From contig NZ_CP094359.1 of assembly GCF_024396695.1 (NCBI RefSeq), positions 620,001-684,000 on the forward strand: a stretch of 64,000 nt of DNA, read 5' to 3'. Made by a program: the position numbers and the translations under genes. The DNA is from Acidithiobacillus sp. YTS05 (lineage in GTDB: Bacteria; Pseudomonadota; Gammaproteobacteria; Acidithiobacillales; Acidithiobacillaceae). This document shows positions 27,384 through 36,681 of the stretch, piece by piece (the stretch's first letter is position 1; each line of letters begins with the position of its first letter). The notes below the pieces were generated by a model. It was given only the letters and a program-made list of their open reading frames with translations, ran no database searches and had not been told where the DNA came from.

Positions 27384-27635
27384 ATGGATGCCATCACCTA
27401 TAGTACCGCTCGAGCCAAGTTAGCCGATACCATGGATCGTGTCTGCGATGATCACGAGCCCATCATCATTACGCGCAACGGGGAGCAAGCCGTGGTGATG
27501 ATGTCGCTTGAGGACTTCAAGGCCCTTGAAGAGACGTCTTATTTGCTCAGGAGCCCGAAGAACGCAAAGCGATTACTGGAGAGCATTGCGTCGCTGGAAT
27601 CGGGGAGGGGCAAGGCCAGGAATCTTGCCGAGTGA
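27384..27635 (+). CDS. yefM: YefM/Phd-family antitoxin
   Basis: The 83-residue antitoxin has the N-terminal DNA-binding Phd/YefM fold (TYSTARAKLADTMDRVCDDHEPIIITRNGEQAVVMMSLEDFKAL) and a C-terminal toxin-binding tail (SPKNAKRLLESI). The ATG at 27384 is used because GGAGG at 27373-27377 is correctly spaced from it; the ATG at 27372 overlaps that site. It binds and represses its own operator and neutralises the toxin. Confidence 0.93.
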   Translation: MDAITYSTARAKLADTMDRVCDDHEPIIITRNGEQAVVMMSLEDFKALEETSYLLRSPKNAKRLLESIASLESGRGKARNLAE

Positions 27636-27886
27636 GGCTGGTCTTTTCCGAACAGGCATGGGAGGACTATCTTTACTGGCAGAAGACTGACAAGAAGTTG
27701 GTCAAACGAATCAATGACCTGATCAAAGAAAACACGAGGACGCCGCACAGTGGGGTAGGGAAGCCTGAATCGTTGAAGCACGCGCTAGCTGGCTATTGGT
27801 CGCGGCGAATCAACGATGAGCATCGGATCGTCTACAAGACAATGAATGATTCGATTCTGATCGTTCAGTTACGCTACCACTACTGA
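27632..27886 (+). CDS. yoeB: YoeB-family mRNA interferase toxin
   Basis: The 84-residue RelE-superfamily toxin cuts mRNA in the ribosomal A site. The family core is complete: KPESLKHALAGYWSRRINDEHRIVY and the terminal LRYHY, with the expected catalytic Glu, Arg and His. It begins with GTG overlapping the yefM stop (GTGA). The pair appears intact and functional. Confidence 0.94.
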   Translation: MRLVFSEQAWEDYLYWQKTDKKLVKRINDLIKENTRTPHSGVGKPESLKHALAGYWSRRINDEHRIVYKTMNDSILIVQLRYHY

Positions 27887-27988
27887 CCGCAGTTAACGGA
27901 AAGGCGCTGGCGAAGATGCTCCGGTAGACAGTCAGGGATGGGCTGGAGTATTCTGCAAAAAATTTTATATTAGCGCGAGGAATTACGC

Positions 27989-28795
27989 GTGGGACGTTGG
28001 TATCATTGGTCTGTGGCGGTAGTTGGTATGGTATTCCTGGGCGGCTGTACTTCGCAGCTCCCATCGACCACGGTCCACTCGGTTGCCTACTACGCGGCGC
28101 GCATTCCTCCGCCTCCGGTCAGTCCTGCGATTTCCACGGCCCCGGTGCAGCCCGTTGCGCCGCAAGATGTGACTTTGCACATCATCGTCAATACCGATCA
28201 GCGCAAGCTGTATCTATATCGCGGCTCGACCCTCTTGGCCAGCTATCCGGTCGCTATTGGCTTTGGCGGGTCGGCTCCGCGCCGGATTCGCGGTGATAAC
28301 AAGACGCCCGTCGGGCACTATCACATAGGGTATGTACGCTGGGGAACCCAATACGGACCCTTCATGCTTCTCACCTATCCCAATCGGCACGACGCCGAAT
28401 GGGGCTTACGTGAAGGGATCATCTCTCAGAGCCAGTATCACGCGATTGTGTCGGCCATCGATACTGGGCAGGTGCCGCCGCAGAACACGCCCTTGGGCGG
28501 GTACATCGGAATCCATGGCATGGGGCCAAGTTTTTCGTACGATCGTGCTGCCAGAGTGTTCCCAGGCCGCTGGACGGCAGGCTGTGTGGCGCTCTCCAAT
28601 CACGACGCACAAGACATTGCGAGTATGGTCCAACCCGGCACACCTGTAGAAATTATTGGACAGGTGGCGAGTTATCCGGAGCAGATCAATCAAAGCGGGC
28701 GTCTGGCTTTTCAATACCATCACGTGGCGGATAGAGGACTGACATTCGGCAGCGCGGCCGGCGGACAGTCACCTCAAAAGTTGCAGAACGAGTGA
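27989..28795 (+). CDS. L,D-transpeptidase (YkuD domain) lipoprotein
   Basis: The 268-residue product starts with GTG and has a lipoprotein-like signal (VVGMVFLGGC). The YkuD domain (about residues 60-220) contains the catalytic motif: YIGIHGMG followed by TAGCVALSN with nucleophilic Cys. Such enzymes make 3-3 peptidoglycan cross-links or attach lipoproteins to the wall. It is monocistronic and convergent with the diguanylate cyclase gene. Confidence 0.88.
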   Translation: MGRWYHWSVAVVGMVFLGGCTSQLPSTTVHSVAYYAARIPPPPVSPAISTAPVQPVAPQDVTLHIIVNTDQRKLYLYRGSTLLASYPVAIGFGGSAPRRIRGDNKTPVGHYHIGYVRWGTQYGPFMLLTYPNRHDAEWGLREGIISQSQYHAIVSAIDTGQVPPQNTPLGGYIGIHGMGPSFSYDRAARVFPGRWTAGCVALSNHDAQDIASMVQPGTPVEIIGQVASYPEQINQSGRLAFQYHHVADRGLTFGSAAGGQSPQKLQNE

Positions 28796-28799
28796 TTCT

Positions 28800-30104
28800 T
28801 CAGATCTCATTACGAAGAAGCATTTCTGTAAACCAGCAAATGCGGTTGCGGCCCTCGGACTTGGCTTGGTAAAGGGCATTATCGGCGCGAGATAAAATGG
28901 AGGAGATCGAGCTGTCGCTTGATTCTACCGCCGTTGCGCCGATGCTTACGGTTACCTGTATGCTCGTTTGCGAGCTGATAGCCACCGGGTGATCGCAGAC
29001 TTTTTGTAGGATCCGTCTCGCCAGCGAGCTGGTATTTTCGATAGAAGAATCCTCGCAAATTAAGAGGAATTCTTCTCCGCCAAGGCGTCCAAAGTGATCG
29101 GTACTGCGCAACTCACTCTGAACGACTACAGAGAATTCGAGGAGCACCTGATCCCCCACTAAATGTCCATGCTGATCATTGATTCTCTTAAAATGATCTA
29201 GATCAAGGATGCATACGCTCATATCGCGCTGATGGCGTTTGTAGCGCGAGAGTCTTTTCCCCATCTCTTCCAGGCTGAAGCGTCGGTTGGCGATACCTGT
29301 GAGTTCATCTCGGCTTGCTAGTTGTTCCAACTTGCGCTCAAGGGTACGCCGCTCCGTAATGTCGCGCCAAATACCTTCTACCCCGGCATACTGACCCATT
29401 TCATCGAGTAAAATGGTACTGCTGATGGAAATATCGATAATTCTTCCATCTTGGCAGCGCATCTGTCCCGGAAAATCTCGAACATAGCCCTGTTTTTTGA
29501 TGACTTCCACGAGTTCCTTGCGATTATCCTGGTCAGGATAGAACACGGCGGCTGGCAGGCCAATAATCTCGTCGGGGGAATAGCCAAGAACATTGCGTAC
29601 CGATGCGCTCACATAGCGGGTGATGCCATCGGCATCCGTGCGGTAAAAAACATCCTGCATGGTGTTCATGAGGTGTTGAAATTGCGCATCGCTGTCCCGC
29701 AGACGCTTTTCCATCGCACAGCGTTCGGTCATATCGAGAAATGTGGCAACGAGGCCTATGTGGCTGTCAATCATCAAAGTGCGACTCGTCAGAGCGATAA
29801 CCCTGACCTGATGCAGGCAGGTATAAACGCGAAACTCGGTTGGAGGATTGATGAGATTGCTCTTTTCGGCGCGGCGGATGCGGGCAATTACTCGCTCTTG
29901 ATCGAGGGGATAGATGAATTTGTGTACAGATTCTCCGAGAACCTGATCTTTACTGTCGGCTTGGAAAATCTGGAGGGCAACCGTATTGGCGTAGAGAATG
30001 AGGTCAGACGCGAAGATAAGGACTGCGGTTGGCAAGGCGTCGAAGACCGCGCATCCCTCTAGCGTGAGTACAGAAGCCTGTGCCGGTGTGGTCTGGTAGC
30101 TCAT
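28800..30104 (-). CDS. Diguanylate cyclase with two PAS domains
   Basis: A 434-residue soluble protein: PAS (about 18-120), a second PAS with PAC-like motif (about 135-260), and a GGDEF domain with active-site GGEEF. The inhibitory I-site RxxD is present as RSTD five residues before it, so feedback inhibition by c-di-GMP is likely. It synthesises c-di-GMP from two GTP. ATG at 30104 is preferred over an in-frame TTG at 30116, because a GAGGAGAGG site sits just before it. Confidence 0.9.
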   Translation of the reverse strand: MSYQTTPAQASVLTLEGCAVFDALPTAVLIFASDLILYANTVALQIFQADSKDQVLGESVHKFIYPLDQERVIARIRRAEKSNLINPPTEFRVYTCLHQVRVIALTSRTLMIDSHIGLVATFLDMTERCAMEKRLRDSDAQFQHLMNTMQDVFYRTDADGITRYVSASVRNVLGYSPDEIIGLPAAVFYPDQDNRKELVEVIKKQGYVRDFPGQMRCQDGRIIDISISSTILLDEMGQYAGVEGIWRDITERRTLERKLEQLASRDELTGIANRRFSLEEMGKRLSRYKRHQRDMSVCILDLDHFKRINDQHGHLVGDQVLLEFSVVVQSELRSTDHFGRLGGEEFLLICEDSSIENTSSLARRILQKVCDHPVAISSQTSIQVTVSIGATAVESSDSSISSILSRADNALYQAKSEGRNRICWFTEMLLRNEI

Positions 30105-30219
30105 GCCTCTCCTCAAACCCTTGTGGTGAAACCTTCTAGGCCTCTTCTTTGAGGATGCCTTTTTCGTGATTATCGTGACATTGATTGCTGATGGTCAAGG
30201 AGCGACTGGCAAAAATTTT

Positions 30220-31527
30220 CTACCCTTCTATTCGCCCTGCCTCCCAGCCGTTGCGGATACAGTCGCCCAGCGCCACGCCGCCACGCCAATTGCCCAGCAG
30301 TGACAAGCCCGGCCAGTCGCCCAGGGCGCTGTCTATGGCGGCGATGCGCTGGACGTGTCCCAGGTTGTATTGCGGAATGGCGCGCGGCCAAAGTTGCGCC
30401 CGCTGGAAACTGGGCTGGCCCTGGATGCCCAGGATGGGGGAGAGGTCTTCCAGGGCCTGGCGAAAGAGGAGAGCTTCCTCCTGCGGGATGGCTTCCTGCG
30501 CACCACCCAGAAACACCGTAAGCAATACCTGGCCGTCGGGCGCACGCTTGGGGAAAAGGGTGGAAGAGAACAGTGCCCCCAGGGTGGGGATGCCCAAGCG
30601 TCTGGGGATCAGCACACCAAAGCCGTCCAGGGGATGTTCTACCTTTGTGCGCGGAAAACCCAGGGCAAGCGTCGCGACCGCGGGATATTCGATTTCTGCG
30701 AGCTGATCGCGTAATGGCTGCGCGGTCGCAGGCAGAAGGCGAATGATTGCATCGGTGGGGAGGCAGAGAAACAACTGTTTTGCCAGCAGAGCGCCGCTTT
30801 TGTTTTCCACTCTCCAGCCTTGGTCGACGGGAAGGATGGCGGTCACCGGCGCATTGCAGCGCAGTCTATCGCCCAGTGTTGCGGCAGCGGCGCGGGGCAG
30901 ATCCTGCATGCCGCCGGCAAAGGATAGCAGGCGACTGCGCATGCTCGGGCGCTTGCGGCGCAAGCCGGCGAGCAGCAAGGATCCATGCTCCTTCTCCATC
31001 TGCGCCAGACGAGGGAGGCTGGCGGCGAGGGAGAGACGCTCGGGATCACCAGCAAAAACCCCGGAGACAAAGGGGTCGACCATCCAGTCCAATATTTCCG
31101 GCCCCAGGCGTCGGCGCACGAATGTTGCCACGGACTCCTCCGCCGCCGCGCGGGCGCGGAAGGGTTCAGCAAGAAGGCGTAGACGGGCAGCGGGAGACAA
31201 AAGCTTGCCGCCAAGCAGGGCTCCAGGGCCAAGTGCAATCAGTCGCTTGTGCCGATTCAGGACAAAGCGACGACGAGCAAGAGGATTGGCGGTAACACCA
31301 TCAAGAGCGAGACGCCGCAGCAGATCCGCCACCAAAGGGTCGCGAACGAGCAAGGTGTTGGGGCCAAGATCGTAGGTAAAGCCCTCTTCGCTACGGCTGC
31401 GAATATTGCCACCCGCCGTCTCGCGCGCCTCGAGCAGCAGAAATTCTTTTCCCTCTTCCTGAAGGCGTAGAGCCAGACTGAGTCCGGTAATTCCAGCACC
31501 AACAATGAGATAGGGCAGTACGTCCAC
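30220..31527 (-). CDS. hemG: Protoporphyrinogen oxidase (HemY/HemG-type, FAD)
   Basis: The 435-residue flavoprotein has the FAD-binding VGAGITGLSLALRLQEEGKEF motif followed by GGNIRS, and a C-terminal ...NWRGGVALGDCIRNG segment typical of oxygen-dependent protoporphyrinogen oxidase. It oxidises protoporphyrinogen IX in haem synthesis, relevant to the bd oxidase encoded elsewhere in the window. Three bases separate it from the upstream AI-2E-family gene. Confidence 0.88.
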   Translation of the reverse strand: MDVLPYLIVGAGITGLSLALRLQEEGKEFLLLEARETAGGNIRSRSEEGFTYDLGPNTLLVRDPLVADLLRRLALDGVTANPLARRRFVLNRHKRLIALGPGALLGGKLLSPAARLRLLAEPFRARAAAEESVATFVRRRLGPEILDWMVDPFVSGVFAGDPERLSLAASLPRLAQMEKEHGSLLLAGLRRKRPSMRSRLLSFAGGMQDLPRAAAATLGDRLRCNAPVTAILPVDQGWRVENKSGALLAKQLFLCLPTDAIIRLLPATAQPLRDQLAEIEYPAVATLALGFPRTKVEHPLDGFGVLIPRRLGIPTLGALFSSTLFPKRAPDGQVLLTVFLGGAQEAIPQEEALLFRQALEDLSPILGIQGQPSFQRAQLWPRAIPQYNLGHVQRIAAIDSALGDWPGLSLLGNWRGGVALGDCIRNGWEAGRIEG

Positions 31528-31530
31528 GTT

Positions 31531-32586
31531 TTATTCCTCCTGCGGTAGGTTTGCAGCGTACGCGCGACTCTGCCGATACCAGCGGTGTGCGTGTCGGAGC
31601 AGAGCGATCAGGATGGCGGTGACGGGTAGGGCGATGAGCAGGCCCACAAAACCGAGCAGCTGCCCACCGGCAAGGACGGCAAAAATCACCAGCACCGGAT
31701 GCAGGCCGATGCGATCCCCAACCAGTATCGGGATGAACAGGGTGCTTTCGAGGACTTGTCCAACGCCGTATACCGCCCAGACTTCTGCCAGCGAGAGGAG
31801 GGTGCCGCCCTGAATGTACATTGCCAGACTCGCGAGAATGATGCCGCTAGCAAATCCCAAGTAAGGAACAAAGCTCAAAAGTCCGGAGAGGAGACCGATA
31901 AGTAGGGCGGTTTTCAGGCCCACGATGCTGAGCCCAATGGCATAGGTGGCGCCCAGCGCGAGCATGTCGAGGAGCTGCCCGCGCAGAAAGGCCATTAGCA
32001 TCCGGTCGGAATCGATGGCCAGTTGCCGGACAAGGGCTAGTTGGCGACGCGGGATGAGCTCGTCGAGGCGCTGCAACAGGCGTGGCCAGTCCCGTAACAG
32101 GTAAAACGTGATGACCGGAATGAGCAGAAAGTTCATCAGAAACGAGAGGATGCCGGAGCCGGAAATCAGTGCGACCTGGAGGCTGCTGCTGGCCCAATGG
32201 GCGAGTTTGCTGGCATTTTTGCTGGCGTAAGCCGTCAGCGTGTGACTGTCGATGGGAATCCCCAAGCGCTGAGATATTTGCGGCAACAGCTGCGTCTGCA
32301 GCAGCTTGGCATATTGCTGGAGATAATTGATGGCAATCAGGGTCTGGGCACGCACTGTGGGCAGTAAAGCGATGATGATCGCGGCAGCCAGCAGGAGGGC
32401 GAAGAGGAAAACCAGGGTGGTACCGAGTGTCCTGCCAATGCGCCAGCGCTGTAGAAACGTTACCAGGGGGTTGCCCAGATAGGCGAGTACGCCGGCGATC
32501 AGGAAGGGAGAAAGAATGGGACCAAGCAGGTAGATCAGCCACAGGAGCAGGGCCAGGGCGAGCCAGGGAAGCCAACGCTGCGGCAT
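31531..32586 (-). CDS. AI-2E family transporter (PerM-like)
   Basis: The 351-residue membrane protein has seven to eight hydrophobic helices and the family signature PYLGFASGIILASLAMYIQGG with GDRIGLHPVLVIFAVLAGGQLLGFVGLLIALP near the C-terminus. Known relatives include the E. coli proteins PerM and TqsA and Na+/H+ antiporters; the substrate here is unknown. It forms an operon with hemG. Confidence 0.88.
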   Translation of the reverse strand: MPQRWLPWLALALLLWLIYLLGPILSPFLIAGVLAYLGNPLVTFLQRWRIGRTLGTTLVFLFALLLAAAIIIALLPTVRAQTLIAINYLQQYAKLLQTQLLPQISQRLGIPIDSHTLTAYASKNASKLAHWASSSLQVALISGSGILSFLMNFLLIPVITFYLLRDWPRLLQRLDELIPRRQLALVRQLAIDSDRMLMAFLRGQLLDMLALGATYAIGLSIVGLKTALLIGLLSGLLSFVPYLGFASGIILASLAMYIQGGTLLSLAEVWAVYGVGQVLESTLFIPILVGDRIGLHPVLVIFAVLAGGQLLGFVGLLIALPVTAILIALLRHAHRWYRQSRAYAANLPQEE

Positions 32587-32637
32587 GGTCAGGGCTGGTG
32601 TCGAAGAAACCGGTGGTGACCGAGTCGGAGGACAGGT

Positions 32638-33363
32638 TCAATGGAGACTATGGCCGCTGCCCTCCGCTGCCTCGAGCATGACCTGTTGCACCTCAGGACT
32701 GAAGTCGCCCTGCAGGACCTGCTGTCGACCTTCCTGGAAAAAAAGTTGTGCGTCGGCGGGAAGGAATTTTTGAAGGGCCGCAAAAGCCTCGCGCATCAGC
32801 TCCGGGGCTTGCGCGCGGGTGGCCGTGATGCCCCAGTTGAACATCAGGATACGCCAGGGCCGCTGCGGATCGTTGCTTTCCAGGTCGGCGGCGTAATCGG
32901 CTTCGGCGGCCGCGACTACCGCGCCCATCAGGCGCGCCAGACTGGCAAGCGCCGCCGGGTCCCGCTCGCCGTTGGCCAAGACCGCTAGGCCGTTCACCAC
33001 CGGGTCGAGGGTATGAATCGGTTGCTGCTCCTGTACCAGCCAGGCAGCGATACTGACACTGACCACCTCGAGTGCTGCTTTGCTCTTACGCTCTCCGAGA
33101 CGGTCCGCCCAGGTCGCCAGATCCATGAGCAGGCCAATGCTGAGATCACCAATCCGCTCCGCTTCGTCTTCGGGCAGTGAAGGATCCCAGTCGGTAGTGT
33201 CCTTCTCCAGCACGGCGAAGAGCTGCCGCAGGGCATCCACCAGTTGCGGTGGGGTGACTTGCTCACCGGTGGCGATCTTGCTTTCTGCGAAGCGAGCGAG
33301 GAGAGGCTGGACCTGCTGTTCGAAGCGAGCTTTGGCGCTGGCGATGTCGGCGAGTGAAGGCAA
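32638..33363 (-). CDS. Hypothetical 241-residue soluble protein
   Basis: The protein is alpha-helical, acidic and lacks signal peptide or membrane segments. No family or motif was recognised. It lies 51 bases upstream of the AI-2E-family gene on the same strand, so co-transcription with it and hemG is possible. It has good coding character over the full length and is divergent from the PHP-domain gene. Confidence 0.7.
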   Translation of the reverse strand: MPSLADIASAKARFEQQVQPLLARFAESKIATGEQVTPPQLVDALRQLFAVLEKDTTDWDPSLPEDEAERIGDLSIGLLMDLATWADRLGERKSKAALEVVSVSIAAWLVQEQQPIHTLDPVVNGLAVLANGERDPAALASLARLMGAVVAAAEADYAADLESNDPQRPWRILMFNWGITATRAQAPELMREAFAALQKFLPADAQLFFQEGRQQVLQGDFSPEVQQVMLEAAEGSGHSLH

Positions 33364-33444
33364 GGCGGGTTCCTCAAAGTGCCAAAATTCGCCTTTGATG
33401 ATACCATGAAAACTTTACTGACGCAGTGTGTCGGGAGCTTCTCT

Positions 33445-34323
33445 ATGCCACAGTCGATTCCTCCTCGTTCCGCAGTCGATCTCCACATGCATTCCCTGCA
33501 TTCCGATGGCAGCCTGCGCGTAGAAGATCTGGTCGCGCGGGTTGCCGCGCGCGGCGTGGGGTTGATGGCGCTGACCGATCATGACAACACTGCGGGTATT
33601 GCTACTGCCGCAGCGGAGGCAGGCCGCTTGGGTATCGATTTTTTGCCTGGGGTGGAGGTATCAAGTGAATGGAATGGCATCGGCATTCACATTGTTGGCT
33701 TGGGTATCGATATCCGAAATCCGGAACTTCAGGCCGGCCTCGACCGGATCATGGAGTTTCGCGACTGGCGTGCTGCGGAAATCAGCCGTTTGCTGGATAG
33801 TGCGGGAATTCCAGGTGCCGAGGCCGGCGCGCGGGAACTGGCCGGTAGCCGCATGGTGGGGCGGACCCACTTCGCCCGTTGGCTAAAAGATTCTGGCCAC
33901 TGCCGCGATAATGGCGAGGCCTTTCAACGTTGGCTTGGGCGGGGACAGGTGGCCTATGTGCCGAGTGACTGGATTCCCATGCGTGACGCGGTATCCTGGA
34001 TTCGCCAGGCGGGGGGGATTGCCGTGGTTGCGCACCCAGGGCGCTACAAGCTGAGTGCGGAGCGCCTGCGCGAGCTATTTGAAGAGTTCCGTGATGCTGG
34101 CGGCGGTGCCATCGAGGTTTCTTCCGGTTCGCAGGCGGCGGCTGATCGCGAACATCTGGGCAAATTGGCGCGGCAATTGGACCTTGCTGCCTCCCTGGGT
34201 TCGGATTTTCATGGTCCGGAAATTGGTCACGCCGAGATTGGGCAATTGGCGCCCCTTCCCGCTGGGCTGCAGCCGGTTTGGGAGCGCCTCGGGCATCCTT
34301 TCCCTCTTTCACCCGTCCACTGA
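33445..34323 (+). CDS. PHP-domain phosphoesterase (RNase AM / TrpH-YciV family)
   Basis: The 292-residue product begins its PHP domain at VDLHMHSLHSDG, then LTDHDNTAG, LPGVEVSSE and a late LGSDFHG, giving the usual trinuclear metal site. E. coli YciV (RNase AM) is a 5'-3' exonuclease on short nucleotides that finishes rRNA 5' ends. GGGAG is seven bases before the chosen ATG; an in-frame ATG at 33406 would add 13 residues. Confidence 0.88.
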   Translation: MPQSIPPRSAVDLHMHSLHSDGSLRVEDLVARVAARGVGLMALTDHDNTAGIATAAAEAGRLGIDFLPGVEVSSEWNGIGIHIVGLGIDIRNPELQAGLDRIMEFRDWRAAEISRLLDSAGIPGAEAGARELAGSRMVGRTHFARWLKDSGHCRDNGEAFQRWLGRGQVAYVPSDWIPMRDAVSWIRQAGGIAVVAHPGRYKLSAERLRELFEEFRDAGGGAIEVSSGSQAAADREHLGKLARQLDLAASLGSDFHGPEIGHAEIGQLAPLPAGLQPVWERLGHPFPLSPVH

Positions 34324-34333
34324 CAGCATTTCT

Positions 34334-35404
34334 ATGCCCCAATTGCGGGAAAAAATCCGCTTTGCCAGCTGGGGGACGGTGGTCCTCGTCCTCATTTACC
34401 TGGGTGCTCTGTATACCCTGAGCCCTTACGCCGGACCCCTGCTCATGGGCGCCGTCCTCGCGACCGTGGGCTGGCCATGGCAACTACGTGCCGAGCGTTC
34501 CTTCCATTTGCCGCGTTGGCTCGCTTCGTTTCTTCATGCGCTGGCGTGGATGGCGATCATCATCATTCCGGCCGTTCTGGTGGTCGAATCGATCCTGCCG
34601 CAATTGCTGCAGGTGGTGGCACGTTGGCAGAGCGGGGCTCCGCTGCTCGGGGTGCCACGGGAGCTGCAGCAGGTTCCCTATTTCGGAAAATGGCTCGCAG
34701 CGCATTTGCGAGTCTTGAATGGTGCGCATCTGTCGCGCTTTTTTTCGGAACATGCGGCGGTTATCACCAGTTCCCTCGGGCAGCTCTGGTTTTTTGTTTT
34801 GCATACCTTTTTTGTCGCATTGACGGTTTTTGCCATCAGCCTGCATGGCAGACGTTTGAGTGAAGTCCTGCATTTGACAGCGGCCCAGCTGTGGGGTGCG
34901 GAGCGGGGAGATCGCTTCTTGTGGGCCGCGCGGGAGGCGACACGTTCGGTCCTCATCGGGCTGATTGGCGTTGGCGTCATCGAGGGCTTGCTCATTGGTG
35001 TCGCCTATGGTGTCGCTGGTCTCAATACCTGGCCCTTATGGATGGTCGTCACGGCTCTTCTGTCACCGATCCCTTTTGGTGCAACGGTGGTGGTTGCTGC
35101 TGCAACCTTGTGGTTGATTTTCGGCGGGCATTGGCTTGCCGGTTTTGTGGTATTGGGTTGGGGTTTCTTCGTCATTACCCTTGCGGATTTGCTCATCCGC
35201 CCTCTGCTCACCGGATCGCAAAGCCAAGCGCCCTTTTTCCTGGTTTTTTTCAGTATCCTGGGTGGCGCGGCTGCCTTTGGCTTGATTGGTTTGATTATCG
35301 GCCCCATATTGATATTGTTGGCGCGGGGTGTGTGGCTAGCATGGGAGCGGCGGGTGCTGCTCGAGCGAGGAACCGGCGCGGGTGCGGCGCAGTCCAAGTT
35401 TTGA
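34334..35404 (+). CDS. AI-2E family transporter (YdiK-like)
   Basis: A 356-residue membrane protein with about eight helices; the C-terminal half holds the family pattern LLSPIPFGATVVVAAATLWLIF...DLLIRPLLTGSQSQAP. It is a second, divergent member of the same family as the gene at 31531. It begins ten bases after the PHP gene stop. Confidence 0.87.
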   Translation: MPQLREKIRFASWGTVVLVLIYLGALYTLSPYAGPLLMGAVLATVGWPWQLRAERSFHLPRWLASFLHALAWMAIIIIPAVLVVESILPQLLQVVARWQSGAPLLGVPRELQQVPYFGKWLAAHLRVLNGAHLSRFFSEHAAVITSSLGQLWFFVLHTFFVALTVFAISLHGRRLSEVLHLTAAQLWGAERGDRFLWAAREATRSVLIGLIGVGVIEGLLIGVAYGVAGLNTWPLWMVVTALLSPIPFGATVVVAAATLWLIFGGHWLAGFVVLGWGFFVITLADLLIRPLLTGSQSQAPFFLVFFSILGGAAAFGLIGLIIGPILILLARGVWLAWERRVLLERGTGAGAAQSKF

Positions 35405-35421
35405 ACTCCTGGAGGTGCGGA

Positions 35422-35838
35422 ATGGATTATCAGATGTTTGATCAGCAGTACAATCAGATTGCTCAGGCGACCCAGAACAACGTGCAGGGCTTGCAGCAGG
35501 TAGCGCAGAAGGTACAGTCGGCGATTCCCGATGCCACCCAGGCGCGGGAACTGATCCTTGATCTGCGTAACTTGGCGATGAATCTGCAGGGCCAGCAGCA
35601 GAATGTGAATATGCTGTTGCAGCAGATGGGACAGCGCATCCAGCAGTTGGAGATGCAGATGCAGCAGATGGGTGGGCAGCCCGGGATGAATCCGAATATG
35701 GCGCAACGCCCCTGGAACGCGCCGGCGCAGGGCGGCATGGGCAGCGGTTTCATGGGCAATGTGATGACCGGCCTGGGTCTTGGGGCCGGTTTTGCCGTGG
35801 CCGATAATGTGGTCGACGACATCTTCAATATGTTCTGA
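35422..35838 (+). CDS. Gln/Met-rich coiled-coil protein, unknown
   Basis: The 138-residue protein has a helical Gln-rich region (about 1-85, many QQ pairs), a Met/Gly/Pro-rich linker, and a C-terminal glycine-rich hydrophobic segment (GLGLGAGFAVADNVVDDIF) resembling the tails of DUF2076-type proteins. GGAGGT lies five bases before the ATG. It follows the AI-2E-family gene by 17 bases and ends before a terminator, so it closes that operon. Confidence 0.6.
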   Translation: MDYQMFDQQYNQIAQATQNNVQGLQQVAQKVQSAIPDATQARELILDLRNLAMNLQGQQQNVNMLLQQMGQRIQQLEMQMQQMGGQPGMNPNMAQRPWNAPAQGGMGSGFMGNVMTGLGLGAGFAVADNVVDDIFNMF

Positions 35839-35863
35839 TTGTTTCACCGGCAATTAGTAGCCG

Positions 35864-35890
35864 ACGGCGGTCGCTCTGGCCGCCGTTTTT
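35864..35890 (+). terminator. Intrinsic terminator
   Basis: Stem ACGGCGG/CCGCCGT with a 9-nt loop is followed by a T-run. It ends the PHP/AI-2E operon directly before the rlmB ribosome-binding site, so rlmB read-through would be limited. Confidence 0.8.
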
Positions 35891-35903
35891 CTTGGAGCGA
35901 ACT

Positions 35904-36656
35904 GTGGCAGAAGAATGGATCTATGGCATCCACGCCGTAGAGGCGGCGATTGCGGCGGGGGAGGTAGAGCGTCTATGGCTGGCAACGGAGAGGGCCGGCG
36001 ATGCCAGAATCGCGGCTATCCGCCAAGCTGCCGAGGCCCATGGCCTCCCGCTAGCGCTAGAGCCAATGCAGGCCCTGCAACGGCGTTGTCATGCGGATCA
36101 GCACCAGGGGGTGCTGGCCCGCGCATTGCCGCTTCCCCCACGGGATTGGAAAGCCTTTGCAGAACATCTCCCAGAGCATGCCTTTCTGTTGATGCTCGAT
36201 GGGGTGACGGACCCGCATAACCTCGGTGCCTGTTTGCGCAGTGCCGAAGCGGCGGGGGTAGATGCCGTGCTGTTGCCCAAGGACAATGCCTGCGGTATTA
36301 CTGCTACGGTACGCAAAGTGGCTGCCGGTGCGGCTTCCCGCGTGCCGGTGTTTTTTCTGACCAATCTGTCCCGCACGCTCGAAGAGCTGCAGCAACGCAA
36401 TTTTTGGGTAGCTGGCCTTGCCGGAGAGGCAGAACAAAGCATCTACGAAGTGGATCTGCGCGGCCCTCTGGTATTGGTTATGGGGAGCGAGGAGAAGGGG
36501 GTCCGCCGCCTGGTTCGCGAGCATTGCGATTACCTGCTGCGTATTCCCATGGCTGGCCAGATCGAAAGCCTGAATGTCTCGGTCGCGACCGCCGTGGTGC
36601 TCTTCGAGGCCAGGCGGCAACGAAGTGGGGAGGCATCGGCACGGCATTCGCGCTAG
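35904..36656 (+). CDS. rlmB: 23S rRNA (guanosine-2'-O-)-methyltransferase RlmB
   Basis: The 250-residue SPOUT methyltransferase modifies G2251 of 23S rRNA. Motifs are YGIHAVEAAI at the N-terminus, DPHNLGACLRSAEAAGVDAV, MGSEEKGVRRL and IPMAGQIESLNVSVA, the last forming the SAM-binding knot. The start is taken as GTG at 35904, six bases after GGAG; an in-frame TTG at 35892 would overlap that site. Confidence 0.92.
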   Translation: MAEEWIYGIHAVEAAIAAGEVERLWLATERAGDARIAAIRQAAEAHGLPLALEPMQALQRRCHADQHQGVLARALPLPPRDWKAFAEHLPEHAFLLMLDGVTDPHNLGACLRSAEAAGVDAVLLPKDNACGITATVRKVAAGAASRVPVFFLTNLSRTLEELQQRNFWVAGLAGEAEQSIYEVDLRGPLVLVMGSEEKGVRRLVREHCDYLLRIPMAGQIESLNVSVATAVVLFEARRQRSGEASARHSR

Positions 36657-36681
36657 AATGGGTCCCTGCACAGGAGAGCCC

